A stretch of 64,000 bases of DNA from Tenebrio molitor (GCF_963966145.1 NC_091048.1:13330001-13394000), one strand, 5' to 3'; shown: positions 1 to 10,561, counted from the first letter of the stretch. Numbers and translations are program-made. Notes: generated from the letters alone by a model not told the origin.

Positions 1-201
1 TTCCATTAAATAAGCCAAAACAACATTCTCCGACACCGTTTTCACATTATTTTTATTACACCGCTCTTTAAGGTCATTGTAACACTTATCGTACTGCCGT
101 TTGGACTTTTCTGGTATTAAATTGGACACTGCACAATCTGCAATAATTTTTAACTCCGGGGAAGTAGACGGAACAAAAACGTTGTAATTTTCTTGCGACA
201 T
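1..201 (-). CDS. N-terminal part of a tyrosine-recombinase-like protein (runs off the window)
   Basis: An open frame of 67 codons starts at ATG 201-199 and runs off the left edge without a stop. Residues 29-45 (LIPEKSKRQYDKCYNDL) and the end (VLAYLME) resemble the SAM-like core-binding start of the Crypton-like or phage-integrase-like proteins abundant in beetle and aphid genomes. In that family this region precedes the catalytic R..HxxR..Y domain, which would lie outside the window. The ATG follows an in-frame non-coding stretch and begins an uninterrupted frame, which is why I chose it. It is probably a transposon gene or a domesticated copy. The family assignment is from memory. Confidence 0.55.
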   Translation of the reverse strand, partial: MSQENYNVFVPSTSPELKIIADCAVSNLIPEKSKRQYDKCYNDLKERCNKNNVKTVSENVVLAYLME

Positions 202-377
202 TTTTCCAATTTTTCTCAAAATGAATTGTTTTATTTATGTCGTTTCCATAGCGACATAGAGACATGTAGGCCGACTTTATTTTTATTGACAGTGAAGGAA
301 ATTTTACTTGTTCATTTTATAATTACAAATTTTCGGGTTGCACACAAAATGTTGTGTACACCTTGGCTACGAAATCC

Positions 378-452
378 TTTGACGACCTCGAGATTGTCTT
401 GTCTCGGCCGCAAAGCGGCCTTGACGACAATTTTTCTCTCGGTTCGTCAAAG
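378..452. repeat. Fold-back hairpin with GC-rich tip
   Basis: Arms at about 378-405 and 421-452 are complementary with a few mismatches (CTTTGACGA against TCGTCAAAG at the base). The tip is CTCG-GCCGC-AAA-GCGGC-CTTG at 403-423. It is a relaxed member of the tip class described in the findings. Confidence 0.6.
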
Positions 453-482
453 TAGAATTTCGCAGCCTTGCTATACAAATAA

Positions 483-881
483 CTATTTAGGGCGCCGAAA
501 TAATAGTACGTCGAGCGGCCGCCAGAGTAGCGCCATTGTCGGCTCAACCAGCACCTGACGATCTCCAATTTTGGACGCTTTCGGCGCGCTGAAAAATATT
601 TTTTTCACAACTTTTTCGACAGTTTGGGATATTGAATTGTAATCTATCCGATAGTTTAAAAAATCTTCCAAATTTATTCCAAAAATGGTTTGAATATTTT
701 CATCGGAACAAAAGTTAACAGGGGGTTGAAAAAGTAGCATGTAAAACCCTATGGCCAGTCTTAAAAAAAACTCACTGTATATTCTCTTTTTGTTATCTTT
801 TGAGATGCCTTGGTCCCACAATACTCTGTTCAATACTGAGATCGCTTTTCTGCCTTGTGTACATCTCGAAAACCTTTTCAA
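483..881 (-). pseudogene. Short LINE reverse-transcriptase fragment
   Basis: The first 30 or so residues read on the minus strand (GRKAISVLNRVLWDQGISKD, then a basic stretch) match the segment after the catalytic core in RTE/Jockey-like reverse transcriptases (K.aI..LN..LW...I...K). After about position 770 the frame is no longer recognisable and looks like unrelated repeat. No catalytic motif is present. This is a dead fragment. Confidence 0.4.
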
Positions 882-1079
882 ATACTAAATATGAACAAAA
901 AATGACAGATATATCTTTCAAATTAATAAAATACCTACTTGAATTCCTGATTTAATTTTTAAATACGAAAAAAAAATGAATGCTTTGTAGCTTTGTAAAG
1001 TGTATCTTGGGTTGCATTTTTACCAGGTCAGGCTCGTTATCAAACGTGAATAACCCTGTATATTGGGTGATTAAAAATG

Positions 1080-1318
1080 ATTGTGGATAAGTATGGCAAC
1101 TATGTACGAAAATTTATATGGCAACTGTGTGGGTACGATAGAGCTGATATTTCTTCGACAGTTCATAGTTGCGCATTTTTGAAAATTGTCAAATCAATGT
1201 GCAATGGTATAAAAAAATCAAATGTACGCTTATGAAATGTCGTACAAATGTCAACTCTACCCCACTCACATAGTTGCCACATAAATTTTCGTACATAGTT
1301 GCCATACTTATCCACAAT
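1080..1318. mobile_element. MITE with about 57-bp terminal inverted repeats
   Basis: Arms 1080-1137 and 1259-1318 are inverted copies (outer end ATTGTGGATAAGTATGGCAA). The same end, with its left flank TATTGGGTGATT, recurs inverted at 50644-50727, so it is a dispersed family. Confidence 0.8.
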
Positions 1319-1570
1319 AGGTTTGTTCCAGCATAAATATTTTGAACGATTACGAATCGGTTTCGAATTAGTTCAAGATTGGGTAGTGGGCATGCCTGAC
1401 ACAGGACTGAACTGAACTGTTCTAGGTGATAATTTTATGTTGAAACAGTTTTTTTGATTACGAACTGCAGTGTGTAGTGTAGTGTGGTCCAATTGCAGAC
1501 AATTTTCCATATTGACCATAATGTCTTTTAAAATGGTCACTTTGAACAAATCTCGTCTGAATTTCATCTA

Positions 1571-1704
1571 ATATCTGTTCACGTTGGAATGAACATCAGT
1601 GGTGGTGCAAGTCGCACACACTTGGCATTAACTTTCATATGAGTTGTCATAGTAACAGGTCAGTCATTTGCACCGCTGATGTTCATTCCAACGTGAACAG
1701 ATAT
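1571..1704. mobile_element. 134-bp MITE inserted at TA in the Harbinger exon
   Basis: Inverted arms of about 35 bp (outer end ATATCTGTTCACGTTGGAAT) are flanked by TA at 1569-1570 and 1705-1706. Setting it aside with one TA makes the transposase frame continuous. A relative lies at 9318-9432. Confidence 0.8.
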
Positions 1705-1835
1705 TACATGGTCGCGGCTTATACGGAAATGCTCAAAAAACTCGTGCTCTGTATTATACAAGCCCACAGTTTCATCTAAAAATAAACAAGGAAATATTTC
1801 AAAAATTAATCTACCTATGGAAACTTTATAGGTAC

Positions 1836-2616
1836 TGTGACGATGTTATCGGTCGGTAAAATCACCCGCTAACTCGTCCCCCCCCCCCCAAAAACGTTGA
1901 GAGCACCGACGCAAAACCGCAACGGAAGAACTCGTTCTCTTTTCTTGCAAAGGTTGACCGAAGAACAACGCGTACCGTTTTCGCCGAGTTAAAAATAGTG
2001 TCCGAACGTTTCGACAAATAACGTCCCGGAGGCGAAAGACCAAGGACCGATCAAATAACCGGCGAAAAGGCAGGCTCTCGATCCACTTAGGGATCGGAAC
2101 CGACAACGTCAAAGATGGATAAAAGACGCTAACTAGCGTCGCAAGTAAGAACGACCTCGAAACCAAAATGGCGGCTCTCGCAGGTAGAAAATTTTCACTG
2201 TTCCCACAGGGCGACCAGCAGGACTCTTCTTTCTCACGTTTCATTCTTTCTTACGGCGTTCGATTCCTTCGAACGCTTCGACCCACATCCACACCACCTC
2301 GTGGAGACACCACCCGGTGAAGCCCGGAGGAGCTCCGCCGGCGACTACAACTTATTCCCGGAAACAGTACGGTCCACCCTCGAGCCACTTTCGGCGCGAC
2401 TGAACCACGCGACGACCAACCTAAGCCCAAACAAGGAGAGACCAGTGCTAATGAAATCATACCCTGCGTGGTGCAGGAACCGGGCAAGCCGCCCCTGTAA
2501 ACCAAGACGAAAATAAATGTTGTGCTGTTTTTTGACTCTCGTGTCTCTCCCTTCCGAACCCCAGTCTGGACACCTGAAGTCTGTTTTGTAGCCGGCCCGC
2601 CTTTTGGGTTGTAATA
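1836..2616 (+). mobile_element. Solo LTR (781 bp) in the Harbinger intron
   Basis: The insert begins TGTGACGATG and ends at TTGTAATA, flanked by GTAC on both sides (1832-1835, 2617-2620). It holds a C homopolymer (about 1878-1890) and AATAAA near 2512 followed by a GT/CT-rich stretch, as expected for an LTR polyadenylation region. It is much more GC-rich than its surroundings. Long frames on its minus strand are not conserved coding sequence. No partner LTR is in the window. The right boundary is imperfect (no CA end), so LTR status is probable, not certain. Confidence 0.6.
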
Positions 2617-2848
2617 GTACAAACCTAAATAATTTTCATTTTTCACTTTAATATAATTCAATGCTAATTCTAATTCATTATCATCGGAGTCACTGGTGCC
2701 CACAAAAACGTTACTATGTATCACCTTCCAAATCGCTCATTTCAAATAACGTACTTTTTTCTATAGCAGATGTTAAAGTGTGCTTTTATTTATTCAAATC
2801 AAAAAGTCAAGTAGCATTTTAGCCGCATGGGTAGATAAAGTGCTACTT

Positions 2849-4767
2849 TGTAGTGACACAGTTTAAAATTTAAATTTAACTTTCCGGTACCTAAGGTACT
2901 ATATCTTTAGAAGGTAGCGCCATTCCGCTCCACAATTTTTCGCCTCGAAATTAAAAGAGAGGACATTATCGATAAATCCTGTGAGTGTGACAAAGATAGA
3001 AGTATACACAATTTTCAGGGATGTTTGTATCGTGTCAAATAGATTAACTTAACATTGCTCGAAATTAAAAGAGAGGGAGATATATCTCCGCACCGTTGGC
3101 GATACCTTCGTGATATAGTACCTTACCGGTACCGCTACAATAGCGCGCCAAATGTGAAGGTAGTAGCGGCTAGGCTAGGAACTAAGGGACGGGGTTGGCA
3201 ATTCTGGGGAGACCGGAAATAGAGCGGGGGGTGAAGCGTCTCTCGCGTGGGTGAAGAGGGTAGTTAGTTCTGTTTTGGAGTTTTCTAAAATAACCCACCG
3301 TGTGGAAAGTGATCCATTCTTTTTAAACCGTGCTTTGAACAGTTAATTTATCCCGCTACCGTCCTGGGTAGATATTTTGTGTCCCCGTGAACAACTAGAC
3401 GTTTCAATCTCCACAGGGAAAATTATCCCTCGTTCGTTGTCTTTGTTTTCGTACCAGGACCACGTGGTAGAGGGTATGTTTGTAGGTAGATATTATTTTG
3501 TTGCATGCTGTTTCTCTCGAGAAGCACCCAGTTGTTAATTTTAAGTCTGCGCCCCTAAGTTTCTCCCGGGAGATCAATTAATTTCGCAAATTAGTAGCTC
3601 TCATCTGACGCACGTGTGCCCACTTTTGCCATCATTTTCTAGCGGTACTTTACCCGCAATTTTTAGTTCAGTCCAGCCAACGATTATCGTATTCGTTTCT
3701 TAGGTTGTTACTTATATTTGTGATGTAATTTTTGTTTGTTGTATTAAAAATCGGTTTTCAATGTGTCGTTAGGTTTCGGGGTCCGTGTTAGAATATTGTA
3801 GATGCGACACTATGGGAGTTAGGTGACATTCAAGTCGTGGGGTTGTCTAGTAAATTTCTGTGGAGACCACGGTTAGTTAGAGCTGTTAGCGGATGCGGAC
3901 CTAAGTCTTGCTAGATGCGGCTCTGGGATGTTGACGTGAACCTCCGTCGCGGTTCTAGGGACCTCGTGGTTTGTCGGTAAACGGATGGTTAGGGAAGGCG
4001 GACCTAAGTCTTGCTCGATGCGGCTCTGGGATGCACATCGTACAGCCCCGAGACGGTTCTATCACTGTTTCTTGGTCGGTAAAATAGTCCGACGTTCATT
4101 AACCCGAGTATCTAGAAACGTCGCTGGTCGCATGCCGATTCAGATTATTCTTCTGAGTCCCCTCGTGGCCGAGAATTTGTTACCTCCAGCTCGTAAACTC
4201 CCGATGCTGTACCTTGACCGCGTAGTTCCTAATAAAGCATTGTTTGTCATTAATCGAGTTGTAACACATATATGAGTAATACCTGGGATACGGTTTTTGA
4301 AGATGGTTTTTTATTCGTCCCTGTCTGTAATAACTGCATTATAATTTGTTTAATTGTTTTGCAAACTTGAACGTATCATTTTGTCTGTCATTTATACCTG
4401 TTTTCTGTGTGTTTTTAAGTGTTGCCGCCTTAATTTTGTTGTTTGTCTTTGCAATGGCTTCAGCTAGTTAATTTACTTTACTTCGTTAAACTTAATTTCT
4501 GTTATTTTGGAGTCGTTTCATTTTTAATCAAAGTTATTACAGGCATTTTTCAATAAAAGGTACTTTGCGTCCCTCATATGTGTTTTATTTTGCGGTACCT
4601 ACTCTTCCAACTATAACCCTCATCGTTTGCATTGCGAATCTTTTCCGCTAAAAGAAAAACACAACGTAGGGTTCCTCCGCTTCGATGACGATCACCACCA
4701 CTCTTGTACCCGTTTTGCGCAGGTTCGAATATTTGGCGGAAAGAAGTAATGTAGGTAGATCATTACA
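2849..4767 (+). mobile_element. Solo LTR, 1.9 kb, family shared with 47392-49278
   Basis: It runs from TGTAGTGAC to ATTACA and is flanked by the 4-bp duplication ACTT (2845-2848, 4768-4771). AATAAA at 4552-4557 fits an LTR polyadenylation signal. It aligns over most of its length with the copy at 47392, which has its own different duplication, so both are independent solo LTRs of one family, probably Ty3/gypsy by duplication size. No internal region of this family occurs in the window. Confidence 0.8.
2884..3134. mobile_element. MITE nested in the solo LTR
   Basis: Inverted ends near 2884-2906 and 3112-3134 (CCGGTACCTAAGGTACTATA against the reverse at the right end) enclose sequence absent from the matching position of the LTR copy at about 47430. 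It contains an internal direct duplication (CGAAATTAAAAGAGAGG at about 2945 and 3060). Confidence 0.6.
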
Positions 4768-4857
4768 ACTTTACTACAACAACAACAACTACTACTACTA
4801 CTACAACTTTAAGAGCAAGGTTAGAAAATAGTTATTTACATAATTAGTGGGATAAAA

Positions 4858-4951
4858 GCAATATTACAGGACTCGAGTATGAAGATTGCAGATGACGAGG
4901 GCGTTAGCCCGAGTTCATCTGTAATCACACGAGTTTCCTGTAATATGCTTT
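4858..4951. repeat. Fold-back hairpin with CGAG..CGAG tip
   Basis: The outer arms (GCAATATTACAGGA against TCCTGTAATATGC) and a middle stem (GATTGCAGATGA against TCATCTGTAATC) end in the tip CGAG-GGC-GTTA-GCC-CGAG at 4896-4913. Confidence 0.8.
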
Positions 4952-5037
4952 AGCCCACGTGTTATGTACAAAATTTTATCTAAGACCGCCCCAAATTAAA
5001 AAAATAAATCTTATATATTAATTTTCGCCAGTGAAAT

Positions 5038-5111
5038 AAATGAGTTTCATTACCGCACTCAGTGGGATAAGAATTTACTTATCCCACTGAGTGCGGTAAT
5101 GAAACTCATTA
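5038..5111. repeat. Perfect hairpin, arms of about 33 bp, 6-nt loop
   Basis: Arms 5040-5071 and 5078-5109 are exact reverse complements around the loop AATTTA. Partial copies of the arm (ATTACCTCACTGAGTGAGG and similar) follow at 5110-5165. Confidence 0.9.
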
Positions 5112-5218
5112 CCTCACTGAGTGAGGTAATGAAAATGCGTGAGGTAATGAAGTTCTTATTCCACTCAAAATTAGTGAGATAATCCCACGGGATTAGATAA
5201 TAGGTATTTGTGTATTAA

Positions 5219-5266
5219 GAGCGCAAAGTGATACATTGTCGAAATCGACAATGTACATTTGCGCTC
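5219..5266. repeat. Hairpin, GAGCGCAAA..TTTGCGCTC
   Basis: Outer stem GAGCGCAAA/TTTGCGCTC and inner stem TACATTGTCGA/TCGACAATGTA fold around a short AA turn. It sits beside ATTTGTGTATTAAG, which resembles the edge of the fold-back at 45049. Confidence 0.75.
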
Positions 5267-5847
5267 GCAACACACACAAGATTTTTTCTACAATCGCAAC
5301 TATGACTACTACATATTATTTTATTTGGACCAAATCAATGTAATACCTTCTTAAAATCAGAAACTAATTATTCACAATATTGACATTAAAAGTACAATAA
5401 TTACGATTTTTGAAAAGTATTCCATGCTCTGGAAGTGTGCATTCTAGTTCTTTTGCTGCACTTCCAATTTCGGGAGGTGTACACGAAAACGCTTGTTCAA
5501 CAGTTTCCCTTCCTTCTACAGGCTTTTGAGCAATGTTTTTTTGTAAAAACATATTTTGACAGTTTAACCTTGAAGCACTTTGGGTTTTACATGAATTTAG
5601 TACGCTATTTTGTAGCTTATTCACAACCATTTAATTTGGTCCATAGATAATTAAAATTGTCCGATAAATAAAGGAGCTATGGATTTGTCTCTTTTTTTGG
5701 GGACGCCCTGTATATTATACATAAATTTTATCTTTTTGCACTCCTTCTCCACATAAACTTTAACTATGCCAAATCTCACAACCCTCCGTGCGCGCAATTT
5801 GCTTAAAAAGGGGTACAAAGGTTTTCCTTCACGTATTAATATACGTA

Positions 5848-7471
5848 GCCCGTTCATTAGAAACTTTTTGATTTCCCAAAATCATATTAATATGAAAATT
5901 GGTAGTTGACTATAACCGACTACTCCAAGGTCAAATGAAATATTTTCAAAATGGCGGCACTTCCAGAAATACCGGAAATCGATGCCATCTTTGTTTTTTT
6001 AAATAGAAAGGCCCCATTTTGACTTCACATTTCGATTCTACGTTAACTTTTGAGTTTAGTACGTCTTTTTGTCAATACTTATCTGTCATCGTTTTTGACC
6101 TATGCTATCTTTTTTGCAAAAAAGTGAGGTTGCAGGGCTTCATTAAAAAATTTATAATTCCTGAACTATCAGAAATAAATAATTTTTTTAATGTTTCATA
6201 CGCCTACTGCAATTTTTTAAAATTGATAATAAAAAAATGTCGAAAACTTAATTTTTTTAAAAGGCAACTACCATTTCTGATACTAGATATAAATGTAAAA
6301 TTAAATTTTAAGGCCACTTTTATTAACATTATGTATGCCTATTTGCAGCCGTTTAGGCGTAATTTCAATTTTTTGAATAAAATATTATTTTTTATAATCA
6401 ATTATTTTATTTGAATTTTTATACAAAAATAGCATTGCAATAAATATTAGATAACAACAAAACAATAAAAAAATAAGCAAATTAACAAAAAAATATTTTA
6501 ATGTAAATGAATTCATTGAAAATATTTTTTTGTTAATTTGCTTATTTTTTATTATTTCGTTGTTATTTACTGTTTATTGCATGTGATTTTTGAATAAAAA
6601 TTCAAATAAAACAATTGTTTGATAAAAAAAAACAATATTTTACTCAAAAAATCGAGATTACGCCAAAACGGCTGAGAATAAAGTGCGTCTATCGATATTT
6701 TAAAACGACCTTTTGCTTCCTTCAGTGGTTTATTGGCCGCTAACAAAGATTGTCGTAAAGGTGGTGAGTAACCGAACCTCAATAATCCGCAGGTACCATC
6801 GAGAGTTTTTGTTACAGGGTAGGTAAATAATCCCCTAGTAATGAGACCATCATAAACGACCCAAAATGTTAACTAGTGTTTAAAAAGTCGTTTCAAAATA
6901 TCGATAGACGCACTTTAGGCATACACCATGTTAATAAAAGTAGGCTTAGAATTAAATTTTACATTTATATCCAGTGTCACAAATGGTGGTTGCCATTTAA
7001 AAAAAAATGAAGTTTTTGACATTTTTTGATTAGCAATTTTGAAAAATTTCAGTAGGCGTATGAAACATTAAAAAAATTTCACTAATGGCGGAAAAGATCG
7101 GCCAGGTCTTTGGGAATTCAACTAAAAAAAATCTATTATTTATTTCAGATGGTTCAAGAGTTATAAATTTGTTAATGAAGCCCTGCAACCTCGCTTTTTT
7201 ACAAAAAAGATGACATAGGTCAAAAACAATGACAGGTAAGTACTGACAAAAAGACGCTCTAAACTCAAAATTTAACGTAGAATCGAAATGTGAAGTCAAA
7301 ATGAGGCCTTTCCATTAAAAAAAATAAAGATGGCGTCGATTTCCGTTATTTCCGGAAGTGCCACCATTTTGAAAATACTTCATTTGAAGTTGGAGTAATC
7401 GATTATAGTCAACTAGCAATTTTAATATTAATATGATTTGGGGAAATCAGAAAGTTTCTAATGAACGGGCC
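5848..7471. mobile_element. Giant fold-back element, near-complete palindrome
   Basis: The left arm (from GCCCGTTCATTAGAAAC at 5848) is matched inverted by the right arm (ending GTTTCTAATGAACGGGC at 7471). Paired segments occur all the way in: 5848-6250 with 7010-7471, about 6280-6360 with 6915-6985, and a centre at 6478-6545 (GCAAATTAACAAAAAAATAT against its reverse). The right edge continues into AATCAGCCTGTA, like the CAGGGTGA-type ends elsewhere. No coding capacity is recognised. Small frames in the arms are by-products. Confidence 0.8.
6681..6915. mobile_element. 235-bp MITE inserted at TA in the fold-back's right arm
   Basis: About 30-bp inverted ends (AAGTGCGTCTATCGATATTT) lie between TA dinucleotides at 6679-6680 and 6916-6917. 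The interrupted arm pairs with the intact left arm near 6335 exactly across the TA, which proves the insertion. Confidence 0.9.
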
Positions 7472-7798
7472 ACGTGAATCAGCCTGTATAGATAAGGACA
7501 TTCTAGATGCTGACGTCGCGTTCGTTAATGGGTCATATGCATAAACCATTAGCAAATGCTTTTACTTGTATTAGTGAGGGATATAAATACATGGACTCTA
7601 TTAGATAGAAAAAGACAAACATATAGTATAAGCAAATGCTTATTCTTATGCATACTACTCAATATGTCTATTAGAGAATCAAAATGGAGACAAATTACAA
7701 AATAGTATATTAAAATATAAGTTGCAGAAGGCATCTATTCAAGCACGAATTTGAAATCGGAAACGAGCCGCGTAGCGGCGAGTTGAGGAACAAATGAG

Positions 7799-7832
7799 TA
7801 AAGCACTCAAATGACGTCATTTGAGTGCTTTA
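7799..7832. repeat. 34-bp perfect palindrome centred on TGACGTCA
   Basis: TAAAGCACTCAAATGAC is followed directly by its exact reverse complement with no loop. The centre TGACGTCA equals the consensus CREB/ATF site, which may be chance. Confidence 0.9.
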
Positions 7833-8224
7833 ATAGGTCATTGGCGTGTTAGAATAGACTAGTAAAATTTACTGTATTGATGTTGGTAGCGTGAAGTGTC
7901 AACTAACAGACGTCAAAAAATAAATCTCGCAGAAAACAAAGCAAATTAAAAAATAACAATGAACAAAACGTTTTAATTTTCATTCTGGGATTTTGACTTC
8001 TCCGGCAGTAAATTTTCTAACGTCTTTTGTGCAATTTGCCTAATTTGCGGCGGCTTTAGTGATAAACTTTCTTCAGCATTCATTTTCAAACATCAAATGC
8101 GAAAATAAAAAAAATCTGACGTTTTAAATTAATTTTTTTCACAGCCGGCTAAAATTATGCCACGTAAAAAATGTCACCAACCATCGCAAAATTTCCTACA
8201 TTTAAATTTTTTATTTTTTACTAT

Positions 8225-8640
8225 CCCTCCGCCACCCGGCGGCACGGCAATTTTGCCGGAGTACATACACTATTACGGATATTACTATCAAGTAATAGTG
8301 CAGTGCTTATCAACATAATTACCGGCGTCTCGCCTCCGCATCTTCACTTTGTTGTGTATTATGTTCTGTGTCAATGTTAAGGAATTTCCTCACGATATGA
8401 CATGAGTATAATAATATACCTTTTTGAATTTCAACTACCAATGTATTCCGTAAATCCAGAATTTTTAAATTTTTAAAAAGAGATTGCGGTACTATTCTCG
8501 TTGCTGAAATTATAAGTGGTAAAATAGAATTTTTTTCTAAACTCCAAAGATTTCTCATAGTAATGGAGAGTTCTAAATATTTATTAATTTTTGTGTTATA
8601 CTATGTCTGTGTTATATTATGGGAATTTATAAAATGATAT
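8225..8640 (-). pseudogene. C-terminal end of an insect LINE protein (copy 1)
   Basis: On the minus strand the frame reads MRNLW, then LPLIISATRIVPQSLFKNLK, then SCHIVRKFLNID before a stop. This is the usual tail of a LINE group in insect genomes often labelled type-1 retrotransposable element R2. It aligns with 14093-14480 over coding and 3' untranslated sequence. The upstream portion ends at about 8640 (PHNIT). Only the tail is present, with an in-frame stop upstream, so it is dead. Confidence 0.6.
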
Positions 8641-8795
8641 AAAGCGGCAAAATAGAAAAAATAGTATAAAAAGATTCGTTGCAGAAGGTCCTTCAAGCAC
8701 TCATTTGTTCAAATTCGAGCTTGAATAGATGCCTTCTGCAACTTTTATTTTAATATACTATATCAATTTCTCTTCATAGTCGTATTTTATTCGCG

Positions 8796-8887
8796 GATAA
8801 TGGCTATTACTCGCTCGAATGAATTACGCAACGCGCCTGCGGCTTGTGACACAAAATCATCCTCACGGATAATAGCCATCATTATTC
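8796..8887. repeat. Imperfect hairpin with GCGCCTGCGGCTTGTG tip
   Basis: GGATAATGGCTATTA pairs with TAATAGCCATCATTATTC. The tip resembles, inverted, that of the hairpin at 22215-22309. Confidence 0.6.
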
Positions 8888-9059
8888 GGTCATTGAATAA
8901 CACAGGTACTATTACTATTATTATTACTGTTGCGTTGCAATTTTTTTTAACAAGTTTCCATTAATTTAAAATTTAGACGATATGAGTGACAACGTGACAG
9001 AATCAAATTATTTTATACAATATGGGAGTAGGAGACTAATGTTAAGCACAAATAAACTA

Positions 9060-9535
9060 AAGTCCATTCAAAAATCAAAAAACCACCAACGTCGCATTTT
9101 CCTCTATAATTACTATCGGCAATTTGGTGAGAATTGTAATTTTGAGGTTAAATGTTTATTAAGTGTCTTGTTTTTCTGGGCATGTTTAAGTAAAAATAAT
9201 AAGAATCAATAAATAAATGAAACGTACTACTAATAAAACAATATGAACGAAATTCAAAGCAATTGAATTTTATTTTGAATGAAATAAATGCCATAATTTA
9301 TACCCAAAGGATTGTTACACGTTGGAATGAACATCAATGGTGCAAATGACCGGACCTGTTACTATGACAACTCATATAAAAGTTAATGCCAAATGTGTGC
9401 GATTTGCCCCCCTGATGTTCAATCCAACGTGAACAGGATATACCAACATAGTATGAAAAAATATCTACCTAGGGTTTTTTAAATTTTACCAAACTAAAGC
9501 AACAGGTGGTGGTTTTTTGATTTTTGAATGGACTT
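9060..9535. mobile_element. TIR element, about 30-bp ends, TA flanks
   Basis: AAGTCCATTCAAAAATCAAA at the left is inverted at the right end (TTTGATTTTTGAATGGACTT), with TA at 9058-9059 and 9536-9537. It holds a nested MITE at 9318-9432. The small frame overlapping its left end (8982-9212) is not recognised. Confidence 0.75.
9318..9432. mobile_element. MITE related to the one at 1571-1704
   Basis: CACGTTGGAATGAACATCA at the left and its near-complement at the right. The interior matches the 1571-1704 copy in reverse orientation. Confidence 0.7.
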
Positions 9536-9682
9536 TAGACAAAAATGAATAGGGAATGCCACAATTTTCTTGGAAAGCAAAATAATTGCCCCAATCGTCC
9601 CACGTATTCTTAAACACTAGATAAATTTAAAATGTTATAGGTATACTTGAAACATTACATTTAATGTGCATATTTATACATA

Positions 9683-10146
9683 CAGGGTGATTCTGAAATA
9701 AGTTTGGAAAAAAATGTGGAGTATCCTTCAGACAAAATTAATTCTGCGTAAATGACTTTTGGAGGTGAAATCGAAAGGATGGAAATTACCCTGTATTCTT
9801 GATTTTCAACGCCTATGAATAGGGAAAATTTGTCCGAGTTTGTTCACTTCATTAGCAACCATTGTTACATCAACTCCACAATAAAGTCGTAGGTGCAAGT
9901 ACACTGTTTTGTAAATGTTTCTATGGAAATGATCAAAAGAAATAATGTTACGTTTGTTGCTAAACTACCAAGATAATCAGGTAATTACTTTTAACTCAGC
10001 AGCGTACTAGAAATTTTGACCAAATTTTCAATCATTTGTATCTCGAAAACGAAAAAACTTTTACAAGATTTTGTTTTTGTTTATAACTTCTTTTCATTAT
10101 CACCAATTACGGTTTTTTTTTCCAAACTTATTTCAGAATCACCCTG
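9683..10146. mobile_element. 464-bp MITE, CAGGGTGATTC ends, TA duplication
   Basis: About 33-bp inverted ends (CAGGGTGATTCTGAAATAAG), TA at 9681-9682 and 10147-10148. TA duplication fits Tc1/mariner mobilisation. No coding. Confidence 0.85.
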
Positions 10147-10152
10147 TATAAA

Positions 10153-10319
10153 GAGCGATCAAATTAATTTGTAATCGAGTCATCCATGGATTTGAATCCG
10201 TATGTCTTTTCGATTGATATGCCCAGATCTAACCTGTGTTTTAAGCTGTTTTTTGTTCAAGAATCGACATACGATTTCAAATTCATGGATAACTCGATTA
10301 CAAATTAATTTGATCGCTC
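10153..10319. repeat. Hairpin element abutting the previous MITE
   Basis: Arms of about 50 bp (10153-10203, 10265-10319) start GAGCGATCAAATTAATTTG and end with the reverse complement. The loop is about 60 nt. Confidence 0.8.
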
Positions 10320-10561
10320 GATATTTCTAACACTTTTCATTACAAATTTTAAACTATAGTTATAAAAAATTCACAAAAGGAAAAATTCCTTATTCATTTT
10401 CGCCTAGTTTATTATAAATTTCATAGAAAAAAATATACCTCAACGAATTCGTCGTTGGATTATCATTATCAAGTATTGTTCTACATCTTTTTAAATTTTC
10501 TTACAGTTGGTATTGTTGCTATATACAATAACTACCTAACGTTGATAGACAAATTTAAGTA

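Larger units (their letters stand above)
1373..2740 (-). pseudogene. PIF/Harbinger-type transposase, 5' half, two exons, broken by two insertions
   Basis: Exon 1 runs 2740-2626 (MSDLEGDT, then an acidic stretch with TSDSDDNELELAL) and carries a small frame slip near its start. The donor is TTTAG|GTTTGT at 2624 and the acceptor TTTTTAG|ATGAA ends at 1776. Exon 2 starts at 1775 and reads DETVGLYNTEHEFFEHF followed by RISRDH, the N-terminal signature of PIF/Harbinger transposases. It is cut at 1706 by a MITE and continues from 1568 with EIQTRFVQSDHFKRHYGQ. The intron contains a solo LTR; without that LTR and one target-site copy it would be 64 nt. The frame decays downstream of about 1480. The catalytic DDE region is absent. 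The splice model is inferred from frame continuity. Confidence 0.65.
7702..8762. mobile_element. TIR-bounded composite, about 57-bp inverted ends
   Basis: Ends 7702-7755 and 8705-8762 are inverted copies (GTTGCAGAAGGCATCTATTC). Between them lie the tip CGAG-CCGC-GTA-GCGG-CGAG at 7764-7782, a perfect palindrome at 7799-7832 and a LINE fragment at 8225-8640. A further degenerate copy of the end sits near 8675-8700. Confidence 0.7.

Noticed and set aside
1846..2244. 132-codon minus frame, and others in the GC-rich LTR
   Set aside because: Lies wholly in a solo LTR with a target duplication; no domain recognised.
8982..9212. 76-codon plus frame as a small gene
   Set aside because: Its right two thirds lie in a TIR-bounded element and it has no recognisable domain.
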